64,000 nt of DNA. Source: Chamaecrista fasciculata (Eukaryota > Streptophyta > Magnoliopsida > Fabales > Fabaceae). Both the position numbers and the translations under genes were made by a program. Position 1 is the stretch's first letter, and each line of letters begins with the position of its first letter. A model generated the notes under the pieces. The model was not told where the DNA came from. It saw only the letters and a program-made list of their open reading frames with translations, and made no database searches. Positions 11,930 to 22,470 of the stretch are shown in pieces. Location of the stretch: assembly GCA_003254925.1 (NCBI GenBank), contig QANZ01052318.1, positions 40,883-104,882 of the forward strand, in the 5' to 3' direction.

Positions 11930-11976
11930 ATCTTCTTAGAGAGAAGATGGAGAGTCTCTCTCATAAAGAGGTGAAC

Positions 11977-11990
11977 TTACATTTGTTGTC
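11977..11990. repeat. Target-site duplication of LINE, right copy
   Basis: TTACATTTGTTGTC, identical to 5822-5835. It marks the LINE 5' end at 11976. Confidence 0.9.
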
Positions 11991-13139
11991 AAATTGGTGG
12001 TGGGTTCACTATTCAGATTTCAGACTCGTCACACCTGTAACCTGTTAGTGTTACCACAATCACTCTTCCAACATCAACTGTGACGTATCATGTTTTGGAT
12101 ATGGATACTTGTCGAATTTTCCTTCTATCAAAGGATATTTGTAAATTATGATAGCATAAATGGGTGGCCTAATAAGATATTAGATTTATTTAATATGTGG
12201 TATAAAGACATATTTTAAGATTTCTTCTGATTAATTATTAGATCATCTCATATTTAAAAATTTACGAAAATTCATTTAAAAGATAATTTTTAATGTTTGA
12301 AAATTCATTTGACCAATAAAAAAACTTTAACATGTACCCTAACGACACATGTTAGAAGGACTCTAAAATATTATGTTTATTTATTTTCTCTTTTTCCGGT
12401 AGAAGATAATATTTAAAATACTATTATCATCATTCCAAGGGCAACATATATTACATTTTACAACGGTTCATGGAGTTTTTTATTTGAAACGCAGGCAATA
12501 GGTCCACAGGTGGCAAAAGCACATGAGGGCATGGCTTTGTAATTGTAAATTATCTTTTATCTTGAGATTCACTTCTAGCATACTTTTTCAGACTACTCAT
12601 AGACCTAACTTTTTTATGAATTATATATATATATATTCAATTATTTAATAGTATAATGAATATAAAATATCCATTTCTCTTTCCATATTTCATTTTAAAA
12701 TATACTGTATTTTTAAGAAGAAAATATTCAAATTTCATTAAAATACAGTTTTATCCTTTATTTTATTATAAAATATAAAATATAAAATTGTACCTAACTT
12801 TTTAAACTACGATTTTTTTTGTCACCTTATTTTGATACCCAATGTGATCGTGGCTGATGTCCGAGGTCGTGTGAGAGTTCCTTGTCAATTCAATTTTCTC
12901 CAACGCAATAATGATAAGTATGAAAATGATGAACATGGATGGACCACTTTCTTCATTCATGAATCTCTCTCTTATTAGATATCTTATGAATCAATATGCC
13001 GACAGTGATAGATATTCGCCATCTGATTATATATATTCCTTCATGAATATCGGTTTCAACTTTCAACTTAAACAAACAATAAATGTCGGAATGGTGCATC
13101 CAGGATCCATCATCCTTCAGCTCGCTTGTATCTAGTGTT
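11991..13139. other. Intergenic, no gene recognised
   Basis: AT-rich DNA with short open frames on both strands at about 12910-13180. These have no known domain and no splice or codon pattern I would trust. There is an AT microsatellite-like run at about 12623-12636. Confidence 0.5.
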
Positions 13140-13625
13140 TCATAATCGAACCGGACAAAGACTCGGACAAGTGTTCGGTTCACGGTCGGATCGGTTGAAT
13201 CGGTCGAACCGGATGTTTGGACCGAATGACGTAATAAATAATTATTTTTAATATATTAAATATAAACCCTCTATATTTTTTTTTGGGTCTAAGAGATGCA
13301 TTAAATCTATTAATTTATTAGATAAGTAAAACAATCGGTAAGAGAAAGCTAACAGAGCCTTACAGTTGGGATGGTAAAGGCGCTGGGAGTGTGAAGAAAT
13401 GGCATGGGTTTGATCCTTATAAGGCTCAAAAGAATTTTTTGTAAAAAAAATTCATAACCGCCGGTCCGGTCTAGCGGCTGGTTCCGGTTTTCCGGTTCTT
13501 GGCCGGTTATTTCCGGTCCAACCATCATTCCGGTTCAAATGGTTTAACCAACTCGCTTGTGTCTTCGGATAGCGATCCGACCGGCCGGTCCGATCCGGTT
13601 TTCACATCATTGGTTGTATCATAAA
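13140..13625 (+). repeat. CCGG-rich interspersed repeat with tRNA-like core (SINE-like)
   Basis: Two arms rich in CCGGTTC / GAACCGG words (13145-13225 and 13455-13610) flank a core at about 13358-13420. The core reads CAGTTGGGATGGTAAAGGCG, then 35 bases later GGGTTTGATCC. These resemble the A box and B box of a tRNA-type pol III promoter, with the B box one base off GGTTCGANNCC. No coding frame is seen. It could be a tRNA-derived SINE or a foldback MITE that carries tRNA-like sequence. Confidence 0.5.
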
Positions 13626-13704
13626 ATTTGAGGCTTGAGTTGATTGTTTATTTAACAGTATTTACAAAATTTTAAATTTAATAAAATTGAATCTAAATTA
13701 TATA

Positions 13705-13885
13705 TCTTATATTATATAGCTCCACCCCTTTCTGATCGTCCATGTCTAAAACTATAGTCTTATGAAATTAAAAATAAGAGAAAATTTACTATTTGGTCTC
13801 TCTTTCTTTACTAAGTTAACAATTTAGTCCCTTATTTATTCTACATACATATTTGCGTGCCCGTTAGGGCACGCAAAGCCCCTAG
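13705..13885 (+). mobile_element. Complete 181-bp non-autonomous Helitron
   Basis: The 5' end is A|TCTTATATTATATAGC at 13705. The 3' end is CTAG|T at 13882-13886. Six bases before the CTAG is a perfect hairpin, TTGCGTGCCC-GTTA-GGGCACGCAA (13853-13876). The A/T insertion site, 5' TC, 3' CTRR and subterminal hairpin meet every structural test for a Helitron. A second copy of the 5' part lies at 63897-64000. Too short to code for a transposase. Confidence 0.85.
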
Positions 13886-14020
13886 TATATATATATTATA
13901 TAGATATGAGTGGGTTGAAATCTATCATAATTTATCTTATTGTTAAATCTATAGCGAAGAGTAGTTTTTAGAGAAGTTTTTATGTTACTAGAGACTAACT
14001 TTTTGTTACGTCTTATACTC

Positions 14021-14520
14021 TTTTTTTTTTATAAGAACTAAAACTTCATTCAAGACCTCTCAAGGGCCAAAATAGATGAAATACAACTAGGCACATCATC
14101 AATCCAAACATGACGACCTGGATGAGAGATAGCAAATCTAGCTAAAGAGTGAGCAACATTATTACAATCACGGCTCACCCAATTCAGCAAGAAAAATTCA
14201 AAGAGATTCCCATGCTACCTAATGTTCCTCAAGATAACACCAACATGAGAAAAGACAAAGTCACAGTTAATAAAGCTATTTGCAACAGTGGAACTGTCAG
14301 TTTCAACCAATACCTTCAAACAATGAAAATTATGAGCTTGTTTGGCCCCAAACTCAACTGCCAAGGCTTCCAAAAAATCAACAGGATAGGAAGAGTTGAT
14401 ACAATCAGTTGCAGCACAAATGATATCTCCATTATGATCTCTAATAACACAGCTAAGACCCACAAGATCGTCAGATAAAGCCGCATCAACATTCACTTTA
14501 ACGTAACCAAGGGGTAGGGC
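14021..14520 (-). pseudogene. LINE 3' fragment: RNase H-like domain
   Basis: Minus strand, reading from about 14520 to TGA at 14050-14052: VKVNVDAALSDD, VIRDHNGDIICAA, FLEALAVEFGAKQA, KVLVETDSSTVANSF, then a TAG at 14215-14217, then LNWVSRDCNNVAHSLARFAI. This is the plant LINE-type RNase H fold. The D, E and D of the active site appear to be kept. It ends in an A-run (T10 at 14021-14030 on the plus strand). It is a 5'-truncated copy from a LINE family different from the one at 5836-11976. Base 14523 is N. Confidence 0.8.
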
Positions 14521-14956
14521 AANAGTATAAACATAGTTAGTGGATCCTGGAAGGAATCACAGAGTTAGCTTTTAGTTTTATTTGCGTTTTAGTCCAAAAT
14601 TTTAAATTTTTTTCCGCTGCGCTCCCTTTGTGATTTCCCAACATTTTGGGCGTCGCGAATACATTCATTCATTTCTTAGGGTTCGAATTCGAATTGGGGG
14701 AGAAAGTTTGGGGTTTCTTTCGATTTTGAAGAAATTCCGAGAGAATACCTGCGACTGATGATGAAAACTCGTCGTCGCCGTCGTCGTTTACCCATTTCGG
14801 CCGTTCGCTTTTGAGTCTCTGTCGCGACCATCAGGTTCACTCCATGGAAAGCTCAACGACGCCACATGTTCACTCTGTCGCGACTTGCTTTCTCTCTCAT
14901 GAGTCTCTAAGCTTCTCGATTCCTTCCTTCGCTGCCACGAGAGCTTTTCGGCTGAT

Positions 14957-14958
14957 GA

Positions 14959-15023
<65 letters not shown>

Positions 15024-15032
15024 ATGAACTGA
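14957..15032 (+). repeat. (GAT)n microsatellite
   Basis: About 25 near-perfect GAT units. Smaller GAT clusters follow at 15033-15110. Confidence 0.95.
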
Positions 15033-15299
15033 TGATATGAACTGATGATGAACTGATTTTTTTTTAATTTTTGGATGATGAACTGATGAATGATGATGAT
15101 GATGATATGAACTGATGATGAACTAATTTTTTTTAATCAAGAATTGATGAATTGATGAAACTTGTGTAATCTTTGGTGATTTCTGGTTGTGTAGTTTTAG
15201 GGTTTTATGGTTTGGGGTTTGGAGTGGATGAGAAGATGAAGATGATGAAAGATGAAGATGATGAAGAGGAAAGTAGGATTTAGGGACCAAATTGCAAGA

Positions 15300-15560
15300 G
15301 AGTAGTTTTTTTAGGGGTTTAGGATTTAGGGTTTAGGGGTTTAGGGTTTTAGATTTTAGGGTTTAGGGTTTCAGAGTTTAGGGTTTTAGGATTTTAGGGT
15401 TTTTAATACTTTTAAGGACTAAATTGGAATGTTTGGATGAGTTTTGGGACACTTTACAATTTTAGGAATATAGGGTTTTAGGGTTTAGAGTTTAGGATTT
15501 TAGGGTTTAGGGTTTAGAGTTTGGGGCTTAAGTTTTAGGGTTTTTAATACATTTAAGGAC
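15300..15560 (+). repeat. Interstitial telomere-like TTTAGGG repeats, degenerate
   Basis: Many units of TTTAGGG, TTTTAGGG and TTTAGGGG broken by variants. TTTAGGG is the common plant telomere unit. The units are too irregular for a recent telomere insertion. Confidence 0.75.
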
Positions 15561-15759
15561 TAAATTGGAATGCTTGGAAGGGTTTTGGAATACTTTACAA
15601 TTTTATTTTTAGCATTTGGGACTAAAATGAATGAAGAAGATGAAAAAGATGAATAAGTGGATTAAAAAAAAGTTTTAGGGGATTTAGGGGTTTTGGGACC
15701 AAATTGGAAGAGAGTAGTTTTAATGAGGTGTCAAGTGGAAATGAGTTGGATACTAATTT

Positions 15760-15945
15760 GAGCAAACCCCCTTTTTGGTCCCTCAATTGTCATCACTTAA
15801 CACCTCTATCACTAACAGACCAGACGTGAGGGACCAAAACGTAAACGGGATTGTACAATTGAGGGACTGAGTTGTAGTTTCCCACAATTGAGGGACCGAT
15901 TCCTCGACTCAGTAACAATTGAGGGACCAAAAAGGGGGTTTGCTC
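15760..15945. mobile_element. 186-bp MITE with perfect 31-bp inverted ends
   Basis: The left end GAGCAAACCCCCTTTTTGGT (continuing to 15790) is an exact reverse complement of 15915-15945 over 31 bases. Inside are further GAGGGACC / GGTCCCTC words. No ORF. The family of the element is unknown. Confidence 0.85.
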
Positions 15946-15965
15946 TTAAGCGTTTTTCTATTAAA

Positions 15966-16085
15966 AAAGGGCCAAAACCTTATTTTAGTCCTTAATATTT
16001 ATCTCAAATTATATTTTAATCCATAATGTTTTTTCTATTATGTTTTAACTCTTAATGTTTTCCAAAAGTTTCATTTTAAGTTCGA
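15966..16085 (+). repeat. Extra copy of the left end of the next element
   Basis: About 120 bases nearly identical to 16203-16320, including the flank AAGCGTTTTTC. It arose by tandem duplication with a 237-bp offset. Confidence 0.8.
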
Positions 16086-16207
16086 GTGAACCATTCATCT
16101 TTCCTCATTTACTATTATCATATTTTATTTACTTACTACTAACTAATCAGTAGTAAGCAGCATAAACGTATCCAAAATAACATTAAGCGTTTTTCCATTA
16201 AAAAAAG

Positions 16208-16985
16208 GGCCAAAACCTTATTTTAGTCCCTAATATTTATCTCAAATTATATTTTAATCCATAATGTTTTTTCTATTGTGTTTTAGTTCTTAATGTTTTC
16301 CAAAAGTTCCATTTTAGTCCTTAATAAGTTTCATGATTGGTCCCTTACTACTTAATACAGCCATTTATTTCTCATTTCAAGTCAAAATGCAACAAAATCG
16401 GAAATATAAGTTACTCTTCATGAGTTTTTTCTTTGTCTAATTGGAACAATCGATAAACGAGATCAAATCAAGCTCAAAAGTAAATTGCTTGATGAGATCT
16501 TTATCTGTCCAGTTGAAGCCGTCGACAAACGAGGTTAAATAATACTCCGAAAGTGGGTTTGGTAAACATCAATACCAACTTTCGGAGTACTAGTTGATCT
16601 TATTTGTCAATGATCCCAACTAAGCAAAGAAAGAACACATTAAGAGTGACTCGTAACTTCGATTTCATCACATTCGGATCTAAAAGGGGAGAGATATGAC
16701 CAACTTTTCCAAATAGATGGTCTACTTTTGGGCCCAATTTCAAGTTTGATTTAATCTCGTTTGTCGACGGACCCAGTTAGGTATAGAAAGAACTCGTCAA
16801 GAATAACTCTCATAGCTCCAATTTTATTGTATTCGGACTTGAAACGAGAAAGATATGACCACATTTAGTAGTTAGGAACCAAAATAAAACTTGAAAAATA
16901 TTAAGGACCAAAACGGAATAGAAAAATAATATGAAACAAAACGAAATTCAGGGAAAACATTAGGGACCAAAATGAGGTTTTGACC
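16208..16985. mobile_element. 778-bp terminal-inverted-repeat element, non-coding
   Basis: The left end GGCCAAAACCTTATTTTAGT matches the reverse complement of the right end (GGTCAAAACCTCATTTTGGT) for about 31 bases with few mismatches. Inside are nested inverted copies around GTCGACAAACGAGGTTAAAT (about 16520) and its complement (about 16750). No ORF of note, so it is non-autonomous. Confidence 0.7.
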
Positions 16986-17190
16986 AAAGGAAGCACCTGT
17001 CTTTTCGTGATCTGTCTGAGATCATCTGATGCAATCACGGGGTTGTCAAATATTATAAAACACTGTTCCGGGCTTAGCTTAGTGTCTGGCAATATAAAAT
17101 ATTAAAATAGTTTGCTTATGACATAAATTAGAAAAAACATGAGCCTTTTAAATATTTTGTGGGTCAGTTTTACTATGCTCGGATCTTATT

Positions 17191-17426
17191 TTTCTTTCTT
17201 AAGGTGTTGTCTAAATTTTTTTTTTCCTTCTATACTGTTGATGTATGTTCTGTGAAAAATAAAGCTTTATTTATATTGTTCCAATTCACTAATTATGTGA
17301 GATGCTTTTTTCTTTCTTAAGGTGTTGTCTAAATTTTTTTTTCCTTCTATACTGTTGATGTATGTTCTGTGAAACATAAAGCTTTATTTATATTCTTCCA
17401 ATTCACTGATTATGTGAGATGCTTTG
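17191..17426 (+). repeat. Tandem duplication, two copies of 118 bp
   Basis: The block starting TTTCTTTCTTAAGGTGTTGT at 17191 recurs at 17309 with only a few changes. No coding content. Confidence 0.9.
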
Positions 17427-19009
17427 GAGTGATCAAAATAAGAAATGGTTATTTTTCATTATTTATTTTCTTTTCTTTTTTGGTACAATTTATTATTTAT
17501 TTTCTGATACTGAATGCAATATTACATTTTTAAGATACTATACTCAAGTTCCCAATATTACATTTTATACCAAACATATAAAAATCTTACCTAAATTTTT
17601 TCCTATCCAATTGACCCGATTATTAAAAAAATTAATTATTTATTTGTCAATCACTAATTGGACAATCATGTATTTCTTAAGATAATGGATAGCTGGTTAT
17701 GCTACACTATAGGTGAATTTCCTTAAAAATGTGTAAATAATGAATAACTATTTGTAAAGTTACTTTAAATAAATAAAAATATGAATAGCACAAGGCAATT
17801 CCGACGGCATAAGAAATTTTATATATAAAGAGGGGCACATTTTGCCACCTCAGATAGAGGAAACAAAAAGACAAATTTGTTGAAAACTATACTGAGCGTA
17901 CTATTATAGCATGACAGGAGCATATAATTGGCTTTCTTACTAAGATCAACAAAAATCAACAAGGGCTTGACAAAAATGATTACGAGTTATGACTTAAGTT
18001 GTGTGATTTGTCTATGTACAAAGAAAATAATTTTGGTCAATACTCAATATATACAAGAACAATTGGATACACACAAGGAGTGCAAGTGCATGAAATCCCA
18101 GCAGGAAGCCGCCTCGTTGCAGATTTACGTACCTGAAATATAAAAAATAGCCACAAATTTATAATAGTTTCCTCCGACTAGTCTCTAAGTAAATAGGTGA
18201 ATGAATCTAAGAACTAAAATTACTATTCCAATCCTCCAAACGGAACAACAAATTACTGCCACACGCCAAACACTGACATCTTTGAAGATTGACTTGAGAG
18301 GTGAAAAACAATCCATTGATGCAAATTATAGAACACAAAAATATGCCAGGCAAGTGAAGGTCAAAAAAAAGTGAAACGACTACAGCTTGAATTTTTTCTT
18401 CAGCCAGAAACTAGTGCTGAAATGAAACATCTACCAAGGTATGCTGTAATTCTTCCAGTAAATATATGCGGCACAAAAAGGAAGATGAACAGTATCTATA
18501 CCCTGTAAGTACTACCAAACAACCTATGTTCCAGCATTAGACTTCATTAGTCCGTTGTAATTAACGGTAGCATAAACAGTTGGAAATTCCAACATGACCA
18601 AGGATGAACTTCAATATTATAGAACATTTTCATTTTAGGAGTTATTTGAACGATCTACATAATATACGCGCCTAATAGAGTTTGTGTGCTTGCTTAGTGG
18701 AAGAGTCGTCATATTGATGTAAACCTTGAAATCTTGAAACCGCAGACATATATAATGGGGAGTGTTGCTCCACAAAATCAAAATAAAATATCATTTTAGC
18801 ACCAGCCAAAATTAGAGTGTCCGGTTTCAATCAGCTCCTTGCTCCCTCAGTCCCTCACCCCCTAGAAAAGAACAAAAATGCAGAGAGCAATTTTGAGGAA
18901 AATGAGCAAAAATAGTACCTTTACACTGATGAGCAAGTGGGCTTAAAATGATGGCTCAAATGATCTGCTGCTTCTTGATAATGCAGATGAATGATAATGC
19001 AATTCAGAG
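17427..19009 (-). other. 3' flank of the VPS13 gene, possible spliced 3' UTR
   Basis: The first 90 bases after the stop codon should be 3' UTR. On the minus strand a good donor (GTGTAAAG|GTACTA at about 18918) and a good acceptor (TTATATTTCAG|GTACG at about 18133) could bound a 785-bp 3' UTR intron. No clear polyadenylation site could be chosen. The rest is AT-rich with no gene. Confidence 0.35.
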
Positions 19010-22000
19010 TCACTCATACAGCTTAGTGCTGCTTCCAAAAGTTGAAGCAAGGGGAACCGACCCAGGCATCTGTGGGGGTGAAGTGGGGCCGCCCCCTTCT
19101 TTTGACATTAGATCACTGCCGGGGCCGTCAGCAATGGGTGAATATGGCTTTGTCACTATTTTTTTGGGTATTCCCTGAATATCATTGCCAGAAAATATAT
19201 CATTGCCAGAGAATTTATCACACGGGAAAATATTGAATCATAACTAGGCATGTCTACTAAGAAAAAAAAAATCAACAACAGTGGAAAAAGGAAAAAGAAA
19301 GAACAGGATTAAAATGGAAAAAGAAAAGGCATGTGGTCTTTACTTGTACTAATTTATGGTGTAGAAACAGGAATCAGATGCATGACATGACTAGTTGTCA
19401 ATAGTTTGCCAGACATTGCAAATAATGACTAGAACGTATACAATTGAATGAAAAGAAAAAACCCTAGATGAAAAACTATACCTTTGATGCATTCGGCATG
19501 TAAGTGTTCATTGCATGTTCAATTGCCAAATAAACTTCAAGAGCTTGCTGGGATTCAGGGTTACATTTTATAACACAAATATTTTCTTTGAAATCAGATG
19601 TTCTAGAATGCAAATATAAAATGAGTCGTGAAGGGGGAGCTACTGAGCTGTCTTTCTTTCCATGTGTCAGTTCCATTGTCCCAAGGTCATCCCACAGTAC
19701 ATCCCACATTATCGAACATGAATCCCTGGCGGGACTGAACTTCCTCTGACCAATAATATTGGATGGTTGCTGACAGTGTCAAAAAAGTTTGGTAAGTAAG
19801 AGCCATTGAAAAATAAGGCTTATTATCCATTATTCTCAATCATGAATACTTACTTGCAACAGTATGACTCTCCTATGAGTGACCATAAGGATTTTCCCTT
19901 TTGGGAGCAGAAAGTGGTCTTCGTAAGCATCTGATAAGGCAAACTTCCCACGAACTTTAAAAAGATCCACCTGGCCAAAAAATGATCCAGATTCTGCAAG
20001 CTGCAATATGACCTTCATAACAAAAACATGACTGAGTTAATATCTATAAAATTGAGATTATAATGGAAGCAAAATGCTGAAAAAGAACCAAAACAAGAAA
20101 AGAAAATAAGATACATATAAGATAACCAATGGAATCAATAAAGCAGAACCAATGCTATAGACCGAAAACAAGTTTTATTCAGGTGGCCATCCAAATCATT
20201 TGAATTCACCCTCTGGTTGTTCAATATGATCCGGAAATACAGTCTTTGAAATCCAAGGATAACAGTTACAAATGCACATAGAGATAAAGTAAGAAAATTT
20301 CTAGGCATCTTTACTAAATTATATTGTAAATGTGATAAAACTAAAAAACTTCTTAAGATAGCATAAGGTAACAGAGTGCTAGAAATGTGATCAATAGTTT
20401 TTCGACATAAACTTCAAAGATTGATATAAATATAATAATGGTTTTTCCGTTCCACAATCCCAGCCAACATTATTTATGGACAATTAACCAGGCAAATGAA
20501 GATGATTTGAACCCAAAATCCCTAACAATCAACAACTTAGCAAGTTTTAGTCTTGAGCCAAATCCTCCATGACATATTCTGATGCAACCTAAACTTTAAG
20601 CCAGTTTACAGTTCTTCCTCACATCTTCCTAAAGTTGAATTCACACAACTCTGCCACGGTTTAAATAAGATTAACTTGGTTAATTTTGAAAGATACCCCA
20701 TTTCCATGTCTACGACTGAAAATAGGAATCATTATGGAGATCTGAAGCTCCATTAGTTGAAACAAAATTTATTTAATTACTTTTTTTTTTGAAGTTTTGA
20801 AAAGATAGTGGGAGGGAAGAGAGGTACAGAGGTAAGAGGTAGAGCTCTTTCTAGATCTCCTGAGAGCTTGAAAACTCTATAACAAAGCTCATTGAAAATT
20901 CATATGTTTATAAAATAAAAGGCATTTATGTAGGAGATCTATACCGAGTTGAGCCATTGGTACCTGTCCTTGAGCTTTGTACTCATCATATGGTTGAAGC
21001 AAATTATCACCACTTATTACACGAGGTAGTCTCTTACGAAGAAGTTGTTCATCAGATGTTATAGCAGATGCAATTTTCATTCTCATAGCATTGGCACCTT
21101 CGGTTGTTTTTGATAGAAGATCTAAAACTCCACTCACGGGTTGTGCAGCTGCCCCAATAATTCCCTTCCCAACACCTTGAACAAAACCCTCAACACCAGA
21201 AGTTTTTGCTCCTTCGAGAGGTTTTGTTAATATGCCAGTGACTCCTCTGAAAAAACCTTTAGCTAATGCACCACCTCCCTCTCTAATAACATCACGGAGG
21301 TCCTCCACACCTTTGGTTTCCTGTTAACAGTATTAAAACCCTGTTAGATTACCACACCTTAACTAAAATTTCAAAAAGGCAAAAATATCAATGAAAATGA
21401 AAGATGTTGTTAGAACCTGCACTTGTAGTACTGGTATTGATAAAAAAATGGGGTGCCTCAAAGACTATAGCACCATTACAAACCAGAAAGAGACCAGAGA
21501 TCTAGTAAAGAAAACATAAAATATTTTGGCATTTGAGAGGCCAGTCTCTCCCTAAACCAAGTCCCTAATATTTCCCCTAACTTCCCACTAAGTCAATTTA
21601 CCTATATATATATTAGCACAACCAAGACCAACTCATTCACTCACTCTCTCCTCTAGAAACCTGTCTTTTCTGCATTAGGTCCAACTCCTGCAGGTCCATC
21701 CCTTTCCTTCTTTTATTTCCCTCTCATTTTGTATATTATAGCTATATTATTTACTGTGGGTCCATCAGATGTGAAAACTATTCGACTACTTAATAGAGTT
21801 CATCTTTTCCTCCTCTTATTCTATGATTAAATTGAGCATTAAGTAGTTATAAATTGTGATCTCAGTGTCTTTCAACATGGTGTGGTCTGTTAACTTGAAA
21901 TTAACATAACCATTCTTAGATACTTGCTCAACAGGAGACGCTTCAGGGTATGCATCAGGCATTATCCAAGTACAGAGGCTTGACTATATCTTATTCATTT

Positions 22001-22470
22001 AATCATCAGGGTTTATATACACACATGCACTCCGGAGCAGATCATTAAAGCATACCTATTGTGCAAGGTAATAACTGGTAAACAACCATATTGGTTCTGC
22101 CATTATAAATGTATGCAAAAGGAAAAACAGCCAGTTTGCTGTCATATCTTTTAAACAATGATGAAGGTTATAGGAACATCTTGTCCATCAAATTTTTAAT
22201 AAAAATCCAGGAAAAATCATTACAAAGGTAGATAATCATTAAAGAAACCTGTTTCTGCCGGCTTTGAATAAATTTCTTGTCCATAGACAGTGCAGCCACA
22301 CCTTTACTCATATGTCCAAGCGCACTACTTGCATTACCCAATATATCAACACCAGAAAGTAGCTGAAGTGGCTGACCCAGAAGATCCTTCCGGATATTTG
22401 AAATAGCCATGCTGATCATAGAACTCTGCCTCATGCACACATTCTCATGATACCTTGGGTTGATCTTGAC
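19010..22470 (-). other. VPS13M exons 59-63: VPS13_C and terminal PH-like domain
   Basis: Exons: 22249-22470, 20964-21320, 19854-20012, 19482-19769, 19010-19174 (residues 3865-4260). The Gly-rich amphipathic words ALAKGFFRGVTGILTKPLEG, GFVQGVGKGIIGAAAQPVSG and LLSKTTEGANAMRMKIAS are the VPS13/ATG2 C-terminal signature. The PH-like part has FKVRGKFALSDAYEDHFLLP, GKILMVTHRRVILLQ, IMWDVLWDDLGTMELT and SRLILYL. The last exon is a loose Pro/Ser/Gly tail ending STKLYE. Confidence 0.9.

Larger units (their letters stand above)
5836..11976 (-). mobile_element. Full-length L1-type LINE (6.14 kb)
   Basis: Non-LTR retrotransposon in minus orientation. It has a 5' leader of about 45 bases, ORF1 (DUF4283 plus zinc knuckle), ORF2 (endonuclease, reverse transcriptase, zinc-binding RT domain) and an A12 tail. 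Perfect 14-bp target-site duplications bound it, so both ends are known exactly. It lies between the two host genes. It is defective: ORF2 has a nonsense codon at 7995-7997, the endonuclease has lost its C-terminal part, and ORF1 has no ATG in its own frame. The perfect duplication suggests a fairly recent insertion. It probably moved with proteins supplied by relatives, or decayed after landing. Confidence 0.93.
14640..15759. repeat. Composite low-complexity region: GAT and telomere-like repeats
   Basis: A leader-like stretch at 14660-14955 contains ATGATGAAAACTCGTCGTCG and pyrimidine-rich sequence, as in the 5' end of a plant gene. A (GAT)n tract follows, which would code for a run of Asp (14957-15032). 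At 15300-15560 lies a degenerate array of TTTAGGG-type units, and within it a 70-base block is repeated 141 bases apart (15400 and 15541). No long credible ORF exists. It may be one element with a captured gene start. Confidence 0.6.

Noticed and set aside
12911-13183. Small genes on both strands
   Set aside because: Overlapping antiparallel frames without domain, splice sites or codon bias.
14811-15032. Asp-rich small protein
   Set aside because: Made by a GAT microsatellite. No continuing gene structure is visible.
16901-17092. 63-codon minus ORF
   Set aside because: Runs across the end of a TIR element and has no domain.
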